From Saccharopolyspora gregorii (GTDB taxonomy: Bacteria > Actinomycetota > Actinomycetes > Mycobacteriales > Pseudonocardiaceae), in assembly GCF_024734405.1 (NCBI RefSeq), contig NZ_CP059556.1:62001-126000 (forward strand): DNA of 64,000 bases, written 5' to 3'. Of the stretch, positions 49,649 to 58,323 are shown one piece after another; within the stretch, counting starts at the first letter, position 1, and every line of letters starts with the position of its first letter. Under the pieces are notes generated by a model. That model saw only the letters and a program-made list of their open reading frames with translations, was not told the DNA's origin and searched no databases. The translations under genes were made by a program, and so were the position numbers.

Positions 49649-50143
49649 ATGGCTCTTGCCGTTCGTGGCTGGGACCAGTTCGCCGGCCTGGACCGGGAGT
49701 TCGACGCGTTGGTCCGCGGTGCCTTCCGCGGGCGCGGCGGCGCGGAGCAGCGGTACGCCCCGGCGGCCGACGTGCTGCGCGAGGGCTCCGACCTGGTGTT
49801 CCGGCTGGACCTGCCCGGCGTGGACGTCGAGGACGTGTCCGTCGAGGTCGCCGACGGCGCCCTCAAGATCAGCGGCAGCCGCACCGCCCGCACCGAGGTC
49901 CCCGCCGAGGACGCGGACGAGTCCGGGCCGAGCCGGGTGCTGGTGCGGGAGCTGCGCAGCGGTGCGTTCAGCCGCGGCTTCCGGCTGCCGAAGGGCGTGA
50001 CCGGTGAGCAGGTCGAGGCCGACTACGACCGCGGCGTGCTCGAAGTCCGGGTCCGCGGTGCCCTGGAGCAGGCCGCCCCGACGAAGGTCGCGGTCCGCGA
50101 CCGCGCGGCCGAGGAGGCCGGGGCTCCCGCCGAAGACCGGTGA
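49649..50143 (+). CDS. Hsp20/alpha-crystallin family small heat-shock protein
   Basis: A 164-residue ATP-independent chaperone that holds unfolding proteins. The alpha-crystallin domain spans about 38-140: PAADVLREGSDLVFRLDLPG, VEVADGALKISGSRTART, RELRSGAFSRGFRLPKGV and the A-G-V-L-type DYDRGVLEVRV. A short N-terminal arm (RGWDQFAGLDREFDALVRG) and an acidic C-terminal tail complete it. ATG 49649 has AAGGAG 9 bases upstream. A HAIR-like site lies upstream, and the gene sits beside a DevR-like regulator; mycobacterial Hsp20 proteins are controlled by HspR (acr2) or DosR (hspX). Confidence 0.93.
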   Translation: MALAVRGWDQFAGLDREFDALVRGAFRGRGGAEQRYAPAADVLREGSDLVFRLDLPGVDVEDVSVEVADGALKISGSRTARTEVPAEDADESGPSRVLVRELRSGAFSRGFRLPKGVTGEQVEADYDRGVLEVRVRGALEQAAPTKVAVRDRAAEEAGAPAEDR

Positions 50144-50209
50144 GGCCCCGCGGCGAGCGCCTCGTCCGGCCGGTTGGCCGGGTGGGGCGCTCGCTCGTGC
50201 GCTGGTGGG

Positions 50210-50809
50210 TCAGCCGTGGTCGGCCCGGGCGAAGGTCTCGTCCCAGGCAGCCGCGACCTGGTGCGCGCACAGCCGCGGGTCCACGCCGCCGACACCGGTG
50301 CCCAGCCCGGGCAGCGCGATGGTGCGCACCACGTCGCGCACCCGCATCCCGTTCTCCAGCACCCCGGCGGCCCACAGCCGCAGCACGGCCCGCGCGGCCA
50401 GGTAGGGGTGCACGGTGTCGGCGGGCAGCACTTCACCCGGTTGGCGCATCGTGGGGGAGCTGACCAGCCAGGCGGGGCAGGGCGAACCGGTGGGTACCAG
50501 CAGCGCCTCGCCGACGGGCAGTTCACCGCCGTGGTAGGCGAGCACGGCGCTGCGCACCGACTCCTCCACGTTCGGGAAGGCCCGCGAGTACAAGGCGTCC
50601 ACCCCGCCGCGCATCCAGCCGTACGAGTTGGCCGGGCTCACCACCGCGTCCACCCGCAGGTCCAGCACGGATCCCTGGTGGACTTCGAGGTTGTCGCGGT
50701 CGGCGGCGACGGTTCGCCACGCTGCCGTCAGCGGCTCGTCCAAGGCGCAGAGGACGAGCCGCAGCTCCGGCTCCGCTCGGTCCGATGAGCGCTCCGAATC
50801 CGCGGTCAC
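50210..50809 (-). CDS. Macro-domain protein
   Basis: A 199-residue macro domain, a fold that binds ADP-ribose and may remove it from proteins or nucleic acids. The ligand-binding segments are DAVVSPANSYGWMRGGVDAL and the glycine loop IALPGLGTGVGGVDP, with LEVHQGSVLDLRVDAVVS before them. The gene is solitary: no ADP-ribosyltransferase (DarT/ART) toxin lies beside it, so it is not an obvious DarG-type antitoxin. GTG 50809 starts the protein. It converges on hsp20 and is divergent from pheA. Confidence 0.88.
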   Translation of the reverse strand: MTADSERSSDRAEPELRLVLCALDEPLTAAWRTVAADRDNLEVHQGSVLDLRVDAVVSPANSYGWMRGGVDALYSRAFPNVEESVRSAVLAYHGGELPVGEALLVPTGSPCPAWLVSSPTMRQPGEVLPADTVHPYLAARAVLRLWAAGVLENGMRVRDVVRTIALPGLGTGVGGVDPRLCAHQVAAAWDETFARADHG

Positions 50810-50916
50810 ACTGACAGCATCGCAGGAACGGGCGACTGAATGTAATTGGGTAGGTCACACATCCGGGGAAAGATGATCACCGGTCCGGGTCTGAGTGGGA
50901 CGTTCCACCCGGCCCG

Positions 50917-50922
50917 TAGGCT
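50917..50922 (+). promoter_or_regulatory. Leaderless-type -10 (TAGGCT) of pheA
   Basis: TAGGCT ends 7 bases before GTG 50930, with no purine-rich ribosome site. Confidence 0.55.
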
Positions 50923-50929
50923 GGTGCCC

Positions 50930-51853
50930 GTGCCGCACATCGCCTACCTGGGGCCGCCCGGAACCTTCACCGAACAGGCGACCAGGATCCTCACCGAAGG
51001 CTTCGACGCCGAGCTGCTGCCCTACGAGTCCGTGCCGCAGGCGCTCGCCGCCCTCCGCACGGGCGACGTCCTCGCCGCGGGCGTACCGGTGGAGAACTCG
51101 GTCGAGGGATCGGTGCCCGCCACGCTGGACGCGCTGGCCGGTGGTGATTCGCTGATCGCGGTCAGCGAGGCGACCGTGTCGGTGCAGTTCGACGTGCTGG
51201 TGCGCGCGGGTGTCACCGCCGACCAGGTGCGCACCGTCGCCAGCCACCCGCACGCGATCGCGCAGGTCCGCGGCTGGCTCGCGGCGAACCTGCCGGACGC
51301 CGACGTGCGGATGGCGTCGTCCACCGCGGCCGCCGTGGAGCAGGTCGCCGCGGGGGAGCTGGACGCGGCGGTCGCCTCCCCGCTGGCGGTGGAGCTGTTC
51401 GACGGGCTGCACGTCCTCGCCAGGGGCGTCGCCGACAACGCCGACGCGGTCACCCGGTTCCTGCTGCTGCGCAGGCCCGGACCGCTGCCCGACCCGACCG
51501 GCGCGGACCGCACCTCGATCGCCGCGGTGATCGCCCACGAGCCGGGCACGCTCACCGAGATGCTGCTGGAGCTGTCGCTGCGCGGCATCAACCTGAGCCG
51601 CATCGAGTCCCGCCCGATCAAGGACCGGATCGGCGAGTACCGCTTCTTCCTGGACCTGGACGGGCACGTCGCGGACGCCCGCGTCGGGGACGCGCTCAGC
51701 GGACTGCACCGCAGGTGCAGCGAGGTGCGGTTCCTCGGTTCCTACCCGAAGGCCGACCACTCGCCGGCCAGCGTCCCCACCCCGGTGTCGGAGCAGGCGT
51801 TCCAGGCGTCCGCCCGCTGGCTGGCCCGCGTGCGCGAAGGAGGCGCCTCATGA
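50930..51853 (+). CDS. pheA: Prephenate dehydratase
   Basis: A 307-residue monofunctional prephenate dehydratase that converts prephenate to phenylpyruvate in phenylalanine synthesis. The catalytic domain begins IAYLGPPGTFTEQATRIL and contains GVPVENSVEGSVPATLDAL and the TRF motif in VTRFLLL. The C-terminal ACT domain (about 205-280) has EPGTLTEMLLELSLRGINL with the ESRP motif (RIESRPIKDRIGEYRFFLD), which gives phenylalanine feedback inhibition. GTG 50930 (VPHIAYLG) is supported by a leaderless -10. The stop overlaps the next gene by ATGA. Confidence 0.96.
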   Translation: MPHIAYLGPPGTFTEQATRILTEGFDAELLPYESVPQALAALRTGDVLAAGVPVENSVEGSVPATLDALAGGDSLIAVSEATVSVQFDVLVRAGVTADQVRTVASHPHAIAQVRGWLAANLPDADVRMASSTAAAVEQVAAGELDAAVASPLAVELFDGLHVLARGVADNADAVTRFLLLRRPGPLPDPTGADRTSIAAVIAHEPGTLTEMLLELSLRGINLSRIESRPIKDRIGEYRFFLDLDGHVADARVGDALSGLHRRCSEVRFLGSYPKADHSPASVPTPVSEQAFQASARWLARVREGGAS

Positions 51854-52491
51854 CCCCGGTGCTGCGTGCGCCCGCCGACGGGCTCCGGCTGGTGCTGGTG
51901 CGCCACGGGCAGACCCCGTCGAACGTGGCGGGCCTGCTGGACACGCTGCCGCCCGGCCCCGGGCTCACCGAGCAGGGCAAGCGGCAGGCAGCGGACCTGG
52001 CGGAGCGCCTCGGCACCGAGAAGGTGCTGTCGGTGCACGCCAGCCGCGCGTTGCGCGCCCAGGAGACGGCGCTGCCGACGGCGACCCGGCACGGGCTCGA
52101 CGTGCGGATCGCCGACGGCACCCACGAGATCTTCGTCGGCGACCTCGAAGGCCGCGGCGACCTCGACGCCCGCGAGCGGTTCGACGAGATCTACGACGGG
52201 TGGCACCACGGCGAGGACCGGTCGATGCCCGGCGGGGAGACCGGCACGCAGGCGCTCACCCGGTTCTTCGCCTCCGCCCAGCCGGTGCTGGACGAGGTCA
52301 CGACCGGCGCGGTGGTGCTGGTCAGCCACGGCGCGATGGTGCGGCTGGTGGCGGCCCGGCTGGCGCCCGAGGTGGAGCCGCGGCGCTCCAGCGCGGCCTA
52401 CCTGCCGAACACCGGGATCATCGTGCTGGAGGCCGACTCGGCCTCGCCGACGGGTTGGCGCTGCGCCCGGTGGGATGACCTGCCGGACTGA
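51850..52491 (+). CDS. Histidine phosphatase family protein (phosphoglycerate mutase-like)
   Basis: A 213-residue member of the histidine phosphatase superfamily. The catalytic motif is LVLVRHGQTPSN, with Arg/His pairs in HASRALRAQETA and the second catalytic His in VVLVSHGAMVRL. Also seen are EIFVGDLEGRGD and MPGGETGTQAL. It is more likely a broad phosphatase than a glycolytic mutase. ATGA overlap with pheA shows translational coupling, a common actinobacterial arrangement. It converges on a zincin gene with a deleted palindromic element between. Confidence 0.92.
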   Translation: MTPVLRAPADGLRLVLVRHGQTPSNVAGLLDTLPPGPGLTEQGKRQAADLAERLGTEKVLSVHASRALRAQETALPTATRHGLDVRIADGTHEIFVGDLEGRGDLDARERFDEIYDGWHHGEDRSMPGGETGTQALTRFFASAQPVLDEVTTGAVVLVSHGAMVRLVAARLAPEVEPRRSSAAYLPNTGIIVLEADSASPTGWRCARWDDLPD

Positions 52492-52512
52492 CCCGCCTGC
52501 CTTTCCGCTTCT

Positions 52513-52615
52513 GTTGCGTCGTGCTCGGGTGGCGGAACCGCTGAGAACCCGCGGGTGGTCTTGTCGGTCAGGTGGTCGCTGCTCAGCTGCTCCGCCGCCG
52601 ACAAGAAATCAGGTG
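52513..52615 (+). repeat. Palindromic element, internal-deletion derivative (copy 4)
   Basis: It keeps the left flank (GCGTCGTGCTCGGGTGGCGG then AACC) and right flank (GCTGAGAACCCGCGGGTGGTC) but lacks the whole central hairpin. In copy 1, GGAACC occurs at both edges of the missing segment, so a deletion between direct repeats explains it. It lies between convergent genes. Confidence 0.75.
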
Positions 52616-52623
52616 GTCGGCGG

Positions 52624-52974
52624 TCAGCCCCAGCCGAGGGAGTGCAGGGTGTCCTCGTCGACCCCGAAGTGGTGCGCGATCTCGTGGACCACGGTGATCG
52701 CCACCTCGTCGACGACCTCGTCCTCCGAGTCGCACATCTCCAGCAGCGGTTCCCGGTAGATCGAGATCCGGTCCGGCAGCACGCCAGCGTAGGTGCTGTC
52801 CCGCTCGGTCAGCGCCACCCCGAAGTACAGGCCGAGCAGCGTCGGGTCCTCCTCGTTGTGGTCCTCGACGAGCACCACCACGTTGTTCATCGCGGCCGCG
52901 AACTGCTCGGGCACGAGGTCGAGCGCGTCGGCGACGAGTTCGTCGAACCGGGCCCGGGTCATCTCCACCGGCAC
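52624..52974 (-). CDS. Zincin-like metallopeptidase family protein
   Basis: A 116-residue protein of the bacterial zincin-like 'metallopeptidase family' (DUF1025 type). The zinc motif is VHEIAHHFGVDED, which includes HExxH and a following Asp, preceded by SIYREPLLEMCDSEDEVVDE. The N-terminal helix is FDELVADALDLVPEQFAAAM. It is a minimal zinc-binding domain whose proteolytic activity has not been generally shown. GTG 52974 is chosen because GGGGAG lies about 9 bases upstream inside the preceding gene's end; ATG 52962 is possible. It follows the septum-formation protein gene by 4 bases and is probably co-transcribed. Confidence 0.88.
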   Translation of the reverse strand: MPVEMTRARFDELVADALDLVPEQFAAAMNNVVVLVEDHNEEDPTLLGLYFGVALTERDSTYAGVLPDRISIYREPLLEMCDSEDEVVDEVAITVVHEIAHHFGVDEDTLHSLGWG

Positions 52975-52978
52975 CGGC

Positions 52979-53980
52979 TCAGCGCTCCCCGGAGGCGGGG
53001 ACGCCGGGCTGGATGGGGGCGGTGTTCTGCGGCGCCGGTTCCGCGCCGACCTGCACGTCGCCCTTGACGCTGCCGGTGATCGGCGCGAGCCCGCTGCCGT
53101 CCGGCAGCTGCGCGCTGACCTTGCAGTTGACCTGCCGCGACCCGGCGTTCCAGCTCTCCTCGGAGAGCGTGTCCCAGTAGGGGACGAGCTTCTTGTCCTG
53201 CACCGCGGTCGGGCTGCCCGCGTACTCGGCGGCGAGCTCGCCGCAGCGGGTGGCGAGGAACCCGTCCTGGTCGTCTTCGGCCGGGTAGTCGGCGGGGAAC
53301 TGCTGGCCGAGGTCGACGACGCCGGTGACCTCCACCGAGTGCGGCTGCGCGCAGTCCACCGGGTCCCACACCTCGGTGCCGTTGATGCCGAGGCAGCGGC
53401 CCACCTCGTAGGTGTTGGACTGGTCCTGCTCGGCGACCTTGCCCTTGATCGTGAACAGCTCCCCGGACGGGCCGGGCTGCTGGAGGCCGCAGTGCAGCAT
53501 CCTGTCCCCGGAACCCCAGCCCTTCTCGCTGGGCGTGAACGCGCCGACGGAGAACCGGCCTTCCGGGTCGAGCCTGCCGCGCAGGTACTGCGCCGAGACG
53601 GCGGTGCAGCGCTCCTGCTTGAGCTGCTGCCACTGCTCCGCGGACGGGTACGGCGCGGTGCCCGCGAAGTCGGCCTTGAGATCAGCCTTGCCGGTGACCT
53701 CGAACAGGTGGCGCTCGCGGCACTTGACCTGCCGGATGTCCGCCGCGTCCGCTTCCGTCCAGTGCAGGCAGGTGCCGGCCTCGGCCTCGAACACCGGCGG
53801 GGTGGCGGGTGCGGCGCCTTCGCGGCCGGGCCCGCCGATGCCGGAGCCGCCCTGGCCGGGCGTGTTCAGCAGCGCGCTGATCAGCAGGACCAGTGCCCCG
53901 CCGATGGCGGCGGCGATCATCACCAGCCGGGTGTTGGGCTTCTTCCGGCGGTGCTTCTGGGGATCGCTGCGCTCGGCCAT
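52979..53980 (-). CDS. Septum-formation family membrane-anchored protein
   Basis: A 333-residue protein with one N-terminal transmembrane segment (about 18-38, RLVMIAAAIGGALVLLISAL) and a large extracytoplasmic part with two related domains. Each has paired cysteines: EAGTCLHWTEADAADIRQVK then CRERHLFEV, and VGRCLGINGTEVWDPVDC then AQPHSVEVTG. The C...C..PH.. EV pattern is the 'septum formation' domain found in actinobacterial envelope proteins; the cysteines probably form disulfides outside the cell. A direct role in cell division is not established. ATG 53980. It is upstream of the zincin gene in the same operon. Confidence 0.85.
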   Translation of the reverse strand: MAERSDPQKHRRKKPNTRLVMIAAAIGGALVLLISALLNTPGQGGSGIGGPGREGAAPATPPVFEAEAGTCLHWTEADAADIRQVKCRERHLFEVTGKADLKADFAGTAPYPSAEQWQQLKQERCTAVSAQYLRGRLDPEGRFSVGAFTPSEKGWGSGDRMLHCGLQQPGPSGELFTIKGKVAEQDQSNTYEVGRCLGINGTEVWDPVDCAQPHSVEVTGVVDLGQQFPADYPAEDDQDGFLATRCGELAAEYAGSPTAVQDKKLVPYWDTLSEESWNAGSRQVNCKVSAQLPDGSGLAPITGSVKGDVQVGAEPAPQNTAPIQPGVPASGER

Positions 53981-54121
53981 CGATCACATCATGCCTGGCG
54001 CACGGGACCCGTGCCCAAACGCTCACGCATCGAGTTGAAACCGATTCGTGTCCCCGCGCGTCCTACCGAGGCGTACCCGGCGCGGGTGCGCGATGGGTAG
54101 TGTTGCCGCTGGGAGTGGGCG

Positions 54122-54820
54122 ATGACGGAAGATGGCAGACCATTGGCAGACCAGGACGGGCCGGACCGCAGAGACCAGCCGCCCATGGGCGGGGCTGACG
54201 ATGTGACGCGGCCGAACGAGGTGCAGCAACCGGGTGAGCAGGGGGCTCGCGGCCGGATGCGCTTCCAGGACGAATCGACGACCCCGCGGGAACCGACGCT
54301 CGCCGAGAAGCGAGCCCGGATCGCGGCGGAGAAGCGCCAGGAGGAGCAGGCGCAGGCCGAGCTCGCCGAGCAGGAGCGCAAGACGCAGACCAGGCGGCGC
54401 GTGATGGTCGGCGGCGGGGTCACCGTCGGCGTGGTCGCGCTGGTCGCCGCGTTCTACTCGGGTTCCGCGTACAGCCAGGAGCAGACCGCGGTGCAGGAGT
54501 ACTGCGCCACGGGTCAGGGCCAGACGACGGTCCAGGACCCGAACATGTGCGACGAGAACTACGTGCAGAGCCACGGCGGGTACCACAGCGGCGGCATGTT
54601 CTTCATGCCGATCTTCCTGCCCGGTGGCGGCATCGGTGGGTACAACTCCTACCGGTACGGCTACACCCAGCCCGGCACCGCGGCCCCGCCGGTGGGCCAG
54701 CCGGTGTCGAGCCCCAACTTCACCAAGCCCGCCGACGCGAACATCAAGAACACCAAGGGCCAGACGGTGCAGCGCGGCGGTTTCGGGATCAGCAACAAGA
54801 GCGGCAGCAGCGGGAGCTGA
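54122..54820 (+). CDS. YgiB/DUF1190-like membrane protein paired with a GspS-like ligase
   Basis: A 232-residue protein. A long charged cytoplasmic N-terminus includes a coiled coil (LAEKRARIAAEKRQEEQAQA, then ELAEQERKTQ). One transmembrane segment follows (VMVGGGVTVGVVALVAAFYS), then an extracytoplasmic part with two Cys (EYCATG, PNMCDENY) and a Gly/Tyr/Phe-rich region (GGMFFMPIFLPGGGIGGYNS). A similar Cys/Gly/Tyr-rich part is seen in enterobacterial YgiB (DUF1190), which is also encoded directly before a glutathionylspermidine-synthase-like gene (ygiC). ATG 54122 has GGGAGTGGG upstream. The function is unknown. Confidence 0.75.
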   Translation: MTEDGRPLADQDGPDRRDQPPMGGADDVTRPNEVQQPGEQGARGRMRFQDESTTPREPTLAEKRARIAAEKRQEEQAQAELAEQERKTQTRRRVMVGGGVTVGVVALVAAFYSGSAYSQEQTAVQEYCATGQGQTTVQDPNMCDENYVQSHGGYHSGGMFFMPIFLPGGGIGGYNSYRYGYTQPGTAAPPVGQPVSSPNFTKPADANIKNTKGQTVQRGGFGISNKSGSSGS

Positions 54821-54824
54821 ACGA

Positions 54825-55991
54825 GTGCGGCGGAGGACAACCGGGCGCAGGCCGGACTGGCAGCGCAAGGTCGAGGAACTGGGTCTCGTGTTCGGCACCC
54901 CGGCGCGGGCGGCCGACGGCTCGCAGCGGCCGTACTGGGACGAGGGCGTGCACTACGAGTTCAGCTTGGACGAGGTGCTCTCCCTGGAGGCCGACGTCGA
55001 GCTGCTCCAGTCGATGTGCCTGGACGCGGTGGACCACGTGGTCACCACCGAGCGCTACCGGGACTTCGGCATTCCCGAGTGGGTGTGGCCGCACATCGCC
55101 GAGTCGTGGAAGCGGAACGATCCGCACCTCTACGGCCGGTTCGACCTGCGCTACGACGGCTCCGGCCCGGCGAAGCTGCTGGAGTACAACGCCGACACGC
55201 CGACCTCGCTGCTGGAGGCGGCGGTCGTGCAGTGGAACTGGCTGACCGAGTGCCACGAGGGCGACGACCAGTGGAACTCGATCCACGAGAAGCTGGTCGA
55301 GCGCTGGGGCGAGATCGCCGACCAGCTCGCCACCCGCGAGGTCCACTTCACCTGGTCCGGCTCGGACACCAGCGGCGAGGACAACATCACCTCCGCCTAC
55401 CTGCAGGAGACCGCGGCCGAGGCGGGCATGGACACCGTCGGCCTGGTGATCGAGGAGATCGGCTGGGAGCCGCTGCTGGAGCGCTTCGTCGACCTCGAAG
55501 AGGCGCCGATGAACTCCGTCGTCAAGATCTACCCCTGGGAGTGGATGGTCGACGACGACTTCGGCAAGCACGCGGTGCACACGCTGCCCGCGACGCAGTG
55601 GATCGAACCGCTGTGGAAGATGCTGCTGTCCAACAAGGCGCTGCTGGCCGTGCTGTGGGAGATGTACCCCGGGCACCCGAACCTGCTGCCGACGTTCCTG
55701 GACCAGCCCGGCATGCTCACCGAGTACGTGCGCAAGCCGCGGCTCGGCCGGGAGGGCAACAACATCACCGTGGTCGCGCCCGGCTGGGAGACCGAGACCG
55801 GCGGCTTCTACGGCGAAGAGGGCTACGTCTACCAGGCGTTCGACCCGCTGCCCGAGTTCGACGGGATGCGGCCCGCGCTGGGCGCCTGGGTCGTCGGCGA
55901 CTCCGCCGCGGGACTCGGCATCCGGGAGACCGCGGGCCTGATCACCGACGACGGCGCCGCGTTCGTCCCGCACCGCATCCCCGGCTCCTGA
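54825..55991 (+). CDS. Glutathionylspermidine synthase-like ATP-grasp ligase (YgiC/YjfC-like)
   Basis: A 388-residue ATP-grasp protein with the pre-ATP-grasp substrate region WDEGVHYEFSLDEVLSLEAD, the motif LLEYNADTPTSLLEAAVVQW, the nucleotide-binding MNSVVKIYPWEWM and KPRLGREGNNITVV, and YVYQAFDPLPEFDG near the end. It matches the C-terminal synthetase domain of GspS, as in YgiC and YjfC, without the amidase domain. Actinomycetes use mycothiol rather than glutathione, so true glutathionylspermidine synthesis is unlikely; a related peptide-amine ligation is inferred. GTG 54825 has GGGAGC 8 bases upstream, 4 bases after the YgiB-like gene. Confidence 0.9.
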   Translation: MRRRTTGRRPDWQRKVEELGLVFGTPARAADGSQRPYWDEGVHYEFSLDEVLSLEADVELLQSMCLDAVDHVVTTERYRDFGIPEWVWPHIAESWKRNDPHLYGRFDLRYDGSGPAKLLEYNADTPTSLLEAAVVQWNWLTECHEGDDQWNSIHEKLVERWGEIADQLATREVHFTWSGSDTSGEDNITSAYLQETAAEAGMDTVGLVIEEIGWEPLLERFVDLEEAPMNSVVKIYPWEWMVDDDFGKHAVHTLPATQWIEPLWKMLLSNKALLAVLWEMYPGHPNLLPTFLDQPGMLTEYVRKPRLGREGNNITVVAPGWETETGGFYGEEGYVYQAFDPLPEFDGMRPALGAWVVGDSAAGLGIRETAGLITDDGAAFVPHRIPGS

Positions 55992-56097
55992 CCCGGCCCG
56001 CCGACCGGGCGTGACCTCGTGACCTGTGCTTCCGTGGGGAAACGGGGTGGGGGCGGCGCGCCTCCGCGAGCCCGGTTCGACACGGCGGGGTGGGCGC

Positions 56098-56964
56098 ATG
56101 CCGTACAGCCAGGCGGGGAACGACGACGAGGACCGCGAAGCGGTCGAGCAGCACCGCGCGGAGCAGCAGGCCGCTGAGCGGCCGGGCGAGGTCGAGCCCG
56201 ACGTGCTGCTCGACGTGCCGGCCCTGCGGGTGGAGGAGCTCCACCTGGAGGTCGAGGACCTGCGGGCCCAGGTGTCGCTGCAGGCGGAGATCCGCGACCT
56301 GCTGCGCCTGAGCGTGGGTGCGGACGTGTCGCTGGGGCGGGCGGACCTGGAGCTCAAGGGCGTCGAGGCGCAGGCGTTCCTCAAGGTCCGCCTCGACCAC
56401 GTCGCCGAGATCATCGAGCGGGTGCTCACCTCCATCGACCGCAACCCGGAGATCGTGCTGGGGCTGACGCGGGAAGCCCGCGGGGTGCTGCGGGACGCGG
56501 GCGTCGACGACGCGCTGCGCGGCGGGGTCGGCGAGCTCGGCGAGGCCGCCGCGCGGTCGGTGCAGGCGGGCAGCGAGGTCGTGTCCGACGCGGCGACCGC
56601 CGCGGAGCAGGCCGGTCCGGCGGCGACCGGGGAAGCGGACCCGGCGGGACCGGCCGACCGCCCCGCGGGCGCACCGATGGACCGCCCCGCCGAACCCGCC
56701 GACCGCCCCGCCGAATCGGCCGACCGCCCCGCCGAACCCGCCGCCGAGCGGCCGGAGCCCGCCGACACCGACGCCCCCGGGCAGTCCGCCGCCGTGGCCG
56801 AGGAACCCGCTCCGGCGACCGACGAGCAGGCCGCTGACCAGCGACCCCCGCGCCGCCCCGCCGAGACCGCGCGCCGGGCGCGCTACCGCTCGGCGACCGG
56901 GCGCAGGCTCGGCGACCCCGCCCGCCGGGACCGGCCCCGGCAGCGGCGCCGCCACGAGCGCTGA
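56098..56964 (+). CDS. Actinobacterial conserved hypothetical with helical core and Pro/Ala repeats
   Basis: A 288-residue soluble protein. Residues about 35-130 form a conserved amphipathic helical core: LDVPALRVEELHLEVEDLRA, QVSLQAEIRDLLRLSVGADV, LGRADLELKGVEAQAFLKVR and LDHVAEIIERVLTSIDRNPE. This is followed by low-complexity PAEPADRPAESADRP-like repeats and a strongly basic C-terminus (RRARYRSATGRRLGDPARR and following). I recognise the core as a recurrent actinobacterial protein of unknown function. Helices with regular leucines suggest oligomerisation or membrane association, and the basic tail could bind nucleic acid or acidic lipid. ATG 56098; no strong ribosome site. Confidence 0.75.
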   Translation: MPYSQAGNDDEDREAVEQHRAEQQAAERPGEVEPDVLLDVPALRVEELHLEVEDLRAQVSLQAEIRDLLRLSVGADVSLGRADLELKGVEAQAFLKVRLDHVAEIIERVLTSIDRNPEIVLGLTREARGVLRDAGVDDALRGGVGELGEAAARSVQAGSEVVSDAATAAEQAGPAATGEADPAGPADRPAGAPMDRPAEPADRPAESADRPAEPAAERPEPADTDAPGQSAAVAEEPAPATDEQAADQRPPRRPAETARRARYRSATGRRLGDPARRDRPRQRRRHER

Positions 56965-57043
56965 CGCCCCGACCGGCCACCCGGATGACCTGGACGGGCC
57001 GCGGGCACCGCCCCCGCGACGGCACCGGAGGGAGCCGACCGGC

Positions 57044-57049
57044 TAGGCT
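57044..57049 (+). promoter_or_regulatory. Leaderless-type -10 (TAGGCT) of serS
   Basis: TAGGCT ends 8 bases before GTG 57058. The same hexamer precedes pheA. Confidence 0.55.
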
Positions 57050-57057
57050 CACCTGCT

Positions 57058-58323
57058 GTGATCGACCTCAAGACGCTTCGCGATGACCCGGAGGCCGTGC
57101 GCGCCTCGCAGCGCGCCCGAGGTGAGGACGCGTCCCTCGTGGACGCGCTGCTCGCCGCCGACGAGCGTCGCAGGTCCGCGGTGTCCCGAGCCGACACGCT
57201 GCGCGCCGAGCAGAAGCAGCTCGGCAAGCAGGTCGGGAAGGCCAAGGGCGAGGAGCGCGACGAGCTGCTGGCCCGCGCCAAGGACCTCTCCGCCCAGGTC
57301 AAGCAGGCCGAGGCCGAGCAGACCGAGTCCGACGCCGAGCTGCTGCGCACCCAGAAGAAGGTCTCGAACATCGTCGAGCCCGAAACCCCGCCGGGTGGCG
57401 AGGACGACTTCGTGGTGCTCAAGCACGTCGGCACCCCGCACGAGTTCGACTTCGAGGTCCGGGACCACCTGGACCTCGGCCTGGGGCTGCGCGCGTTCGA
57501 CATGGAGCGCGGCGCGAAGGTCGCGGGCGCCCGGTTCTACTTCCTCACCGGCATCGGTGCCCAGCTGGAGCTGGCGCTGCTGAACATGGCCGCGGCCCAG
57601 GCCACCGCCGCCGGGTTCACCCTGGTCGTGCCGCCGGTGCTGGTCCGCCCGGAGATCATGGAGGGCACCGGCTTCCTCGGTTCCCACTCCACCGAGGTGT
57701 ACCGGCTGGAGGAGGACGACGCGTACCTGGTCGGCACCTCCGAGGTCCCGCTCGCGGGCTACCACTCGGGCGAGATCCTCGATCTCGCCGCCGGTCCGCT
57801 GCGCTACGCGGGCTGGTCCACCTGCTTCCGCCGCGAAGCGGGCTCCTACGGCAAGGACACCCGCGGCATCATCCGCGTGCACCAGTTCAACAAGCTGGAG
57901 ATGTTCGTCTACTGCCGCGAGGAGGAGGCCCGCGCCGAGCACGAGCGGCTGCTCGCGTGGGAGGAGGAGATGCTCGCCAAGATCGAGGTGCCGTACCGGG
58001 TGATCGACACCGCGGCCGGCGACCTCGGGGCGAGCGCGGCCCGGAAGTTCGACTGCGAGGCGTGGATCCCGTCGCAGCAGGCCTACCGCGAGCTGACGTC
58101 CACCTCGAACTGCACCACGTTCCAGGCGCGGCGGCTCAACACCCGCTACCGGGAGGCCGACGGCCCGAACGCCATCGCCTCCACGCTCAACGGCACGCTC
58201 GCCACCACCCGGTGGATCGTGGCCATCCTGGAGAACCACCAGCGGCCGGACGGTTCCGTGGTGGTGCCCGCGGCGCTGCGGCCGTTCCTCGGCGGCCGGG
58301 AAGTGCTCGAACCGGTCGCCTGA
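57058..58323 (+). CDS. serS: Seryl-tRNA synthetase
   Basis: A 421-residue class II aminoacyl-tRNA synthetase that charges tRNA-Ser. The N-terminal antiparallel coiled-coil arm (about 25-105; [20 protein letters not shown]) reaches the long variable arm of tRNA-Ser. Motif 2 is [20 protein letters not shown], with [10 protein letters not shown] before it, and motif 3 is [18 protein letters not shown]. The tetrad [13 protein letters not shown] is characteristic of SerRS. Length is normal. GTG 57058 follows a leaderless -10. The stop codon abuts the stop of the convergent HhH-GPD gene with no intervening base. Confidence 0.97.
   Translation: MIDLKTLRDDPEAVRASQRARGEDASLVDALLAADERRRSAVSRADTLRAEQKQLGKQVGKAKGEERDELLARAKDLSAQVKQAEAEQTESDAELLRTQKKVSNIVEPETPPGGEDDFVVLKHVGTPHEFDFEVRDHLDLGLGLRAFDMERGAKVAGARFYFLTGIGAQLELALLNMAAAQATAAGFTLVVPPVLVRPEIMEGTGFLGSHSTEVYRLEEDDAYLVGTSEVPLAGYHSGEILDLAAGPLRYAGWSTCFRREAGSYGKDTRGIIRVHQFNKLEMFVYCREEEARAEHERLLAWEEEMLAKIEVPYRVIDTAAGDLGASAARKFDCEAWIPSQQAYRELTSTSNCTTFQARRLNTRYREADGPNAIASTLNGTLATTRWIVAILENHQRPDGSVVVPAALRPFLGGREVLEPVA

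Noticed and set aside
50210-50809. DarT/DarG-type toxin-antitoxin system
   Set aside because: The macro-domain gene is solitary; neighbours are hsp20 and pheA, with no ADP-ribosyltransferase.
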